Of a stretch of 6,419 nucleotides of DNA, positions 5,357-6,419 are shown in pieces (positions within the stretch are counted from its first letter, which is position 1; each line of letters starts with the position of its first letter). A program made the position numbers and the translations under genes. The stretch is from contig MGUR01000006.1 of the NCBI GenBank assembly GCA_001800075.1, positions 8,012 to 14,430 of the forward strand, in the 5' to 3' direction. The notes under the pieces are model-generated. The model made no database searches, was not told the origin of the DNA, and was given only the letters and a program-made list of their open reading frames with translations. The DNA comes from Elusimicrobia bacterium RIFCSPLOWO2_01_FULL_59_12 (GTDB taxonomy: Bacteria; Elusimicrobiota; Elusimicrobia; 2-01-FULL-59-12).

Positions 5357-6055
5357 ATGGCAGCCCCTCCAACCATCGCGCCAACCGCCGATGTTCGGGC
5401 GATGTTCGATCGAATCGCATCCGAATATGACCGCTTCAATTCTTGGGCCAGTTTCGGACTGCATAAAGGGTGGCGGGACATCATGGTGCGGCAAATTCCC
5501 GCCGGGGCGAGCGGCTTGGATATCGCCACCGGAACCGGCGACGTCGCATTCCTGGCGCGGTCGCAGGGCCATGAGGTCGTGGGTTTGGATTTCTCGGAAT
5601 CGATGATCCACCGGGCGCGCTTGAAGGACATCCGGAGCGCGATCACCTGGATGACGGGCTCCGCGGAGGCGCTTCCGTTTCCGGAGCGCCGTTTCGATTG
5701 CATCACGTCCGCGTTTGCTCTGCGAAACATGCGGGGTTGTCTGGAAGCGGTTTTTCGGGAGACGTTCCGCGTGCTCACATCCGGCGGCCTGGCGCTGCAC
5801 CTGGACTTTGGGCGGCCCCGGTTTCCGGTGATGCGCTGGGGGCACCGCCTGCACACGCGCGTGAGCGTGCCCCTGATCGGGCGCTTGGTGTACAGGGGAC
5901 GCTGGCCGCAGGGCTATCTGGAAAACACCATCCGGGACTTTTTTGAGCCTTCGCAGGTGGAGGATCGCTTGGAAGCGGCGGGATTTATCAACGTCTCCCA
6001 TGCGCCCTTGTTGGGAGGCGTCGTGCAGCTCTATAGAGGGACCAAGGCATGCTAG
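5357..6055 (+). CDS. ubiE: demethylmenaquinone/ubiquinone C-methyltransferase
   Basis: A 232-residue SAM-dependent methyltransferase that adds the ring C-methyl group to demethylmenaquinone (MenG role) or to a ubiquinone precursor, at the inner face of the cytoplasmic membrane. Motifs in order: V-R-x-M-F-D-x-I-A-x-x-Y-D-x-x-N (13-28), SAM motif L-D-I-A-T-G-T-G-D-V-A (54-64), G-L-D-F-S-x-x-M-I (76-84), A-L-P-F-P-x-x-x-F-D, F-A-L-R-N-M (120-125, family-specific), R-V-L-x-S-G-G, and Y-L-x-x-T-I-x-x-F followed by A-A-G-F. The ATG comes 19 nt after the histone stop with no clear ribosome site, so it is probably translated at a lower level or by coupling. No terminator is visible between the two genes. 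It overlaps nuoA by 7 nt, which ties quinone maturation to Complex I expression. Whether the organism uses menaquinone or ubiquinone cannot be told here. Confidence 0.93.
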   Translation: MAAPPTIAPTADVRAMFDRIASEYDRFNSWASFGLHKGWRDIMVRQIPAGASGLDIATGTGDVAFLARSQGHEVVGLDFSESMIHRARLKDIRSAITWMTGSAEALPFPERRFDCITSAFALRNMRGCLEAVFRETFRVLTSGGLALHLDFGRPRFPVMRWGHRLHTRVSVPLIGRLVYRGRWPQGYLENTIRDFFEPSQVEDRLEAAGFINVSHAPLLGGVVQLYRGTKAC

Positions 6056-6419
6056 AGCAATACGGGCACATCCTTCTGTATATCCTGTTCGGTTTTGGGT
6101 TCGCCGTGGTCAATCTGTGGGTCGCTTCGCTGGTGCGTTTTTACAGCCGCGACCCCATGCAGAAAATCGCCTACGAGTGCGGGATGGAACCGATCGGCTC
6201 CCCGTACGTCAACATCGACCTGCGTTTTTACCTTTTTGCTCTCTTGTTTGTGGTGTTTGACGTGGAAGCGCTTTTTCTGTTTCCCTGGGCCGTGGTGTTT
6301 CGTGAGCTGGGGCTACCCGGGTTTATCAATATGATGGTTTTTGTGGGCGTTCTCTTTCTCGGGCTGATCTATATCTGGAAGCGCGGCGCGCTCAACTGGC
6401 CCGCCGCTGCGTCGTTGGC
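6049..6419 (+). CDS. nuoA: NADH-quinone oxidoreductase subunit A (3' end beyond window)
   Basis: NuoA (ND3 homologue) is a small membrane subunit of respiratory Complex I near the quinone entry and first proton channel. The ATG at 6049 lies inside the ubiE end, with GAGGG at 6036-6040 spaced 8 nt. The 123 visible residues stay open to the edge. Three membrane helices are visible: about 8-29, 61-83 and 93-110. The conserved loop Y-E-C-G-M-E-P-I-G-S (42-51) has C44, matching the loop cysteine known from mitochondrial ND3, where E. coli has serine. The second helix has the family signature F-D-V-E-A (70-74) with D71 and E73. About 120 residues is the usual size, so only the last few residues are missing. 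It is most likely the first gene of a nuo operon continuing to the right, co-transcribed from the promoter before the histone gene. Confidence 0.94.
   Translation, partial: MLEQYGHILLYILFGFGFAVVNLWVASLVRFYSRDPMQKIAYECGMEPIGSPYVNIDLRFYLFALLFVVFDVEALFLFPWAVVFRELGLPGFINMMVFVGVLFLGLIYIWKRGALNWPAAASL

Noticed and set aside
5288..6001. Minus-strand ORF (237 codons) opposite ubiE
   Set aside because: It runs opposite a clear methyltransferase gene; its arginine/histidine/proline-rich translation is typical of an antisense shadow.
1..6419. CRISPR array, tRNA, insertion sequence or phage genes
   Set aside because: No regularly spaced direct repeats, tRNA-like folds, transposase motifs or terminal repeats were seen; genes are ordinary chromosomal metabolism apart from the birA palindrome.

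Overview
All genes in this window lie on the plus strand of what looks like a Gram-negative-type, respiring bacterium with about 55-60% GC coding DNA. Menaquinone or ubiquinone methylation (UbiE) sits directly before the first Complex I gene (NuoA). A small single-histone-fold protein and a lone FlgD-type Ig-like domain protein point towards the less-studied bacterial phyla (Omnitrophota, Elusimicrobiota, Nitrospirota or Bdellovibrionota-like lineages). The phylum is a guess; the sequence alone does not settle it.

Layout. Positions 1-204 are AT-rich intergenic DNA with weak promoter-like elements in both directions. At 205-483 is a small FlgD-Ig-like protein. At 484-613 is a GC-rich, hairpin-prone gap that ends in a clear intrinsic terminator (561-601) only 12 nt before the nadC start, which suggests attenuation of the following operon. 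At 614-5090 five genes are packed with overlapping ends: nadC (NAD synthesis), birA (biotin ligase/repressor), sat (ATP sulfurylase), a CysM-type cysteine synthase and a JAMM metallopeptidase of the Mec/CysO-cysteine peptidase type. The last three form a sulfur module: sulfate activation, cysteine formation, and probable release of cysteine from a sulfur-carrier protein. No carrier protein is encoded here.

A second transcription unit starts at a strong promoter (perfect TTGACA, 17-bp spacer, extended -10) whose -35 box overlaps the peptidase stop codon. It carries a 60-residue bacterial histone with a strong Shine-Dalgarno buried in a small dyad, then ubiE, then nuoA, which overlaps ubiE by 7 nt and runs off the right edge.

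The least expected structural feature is a nested inverted repeat (about 100 nt, 1701-1800) inside birA. Its 12-bp perfect arms bound exactly 28 codons, about the amount by which the linker between the DNA-binding and catalytic domains exceeds its usual length. This looks like an in-frame palindromic element inserted in a coding gene.
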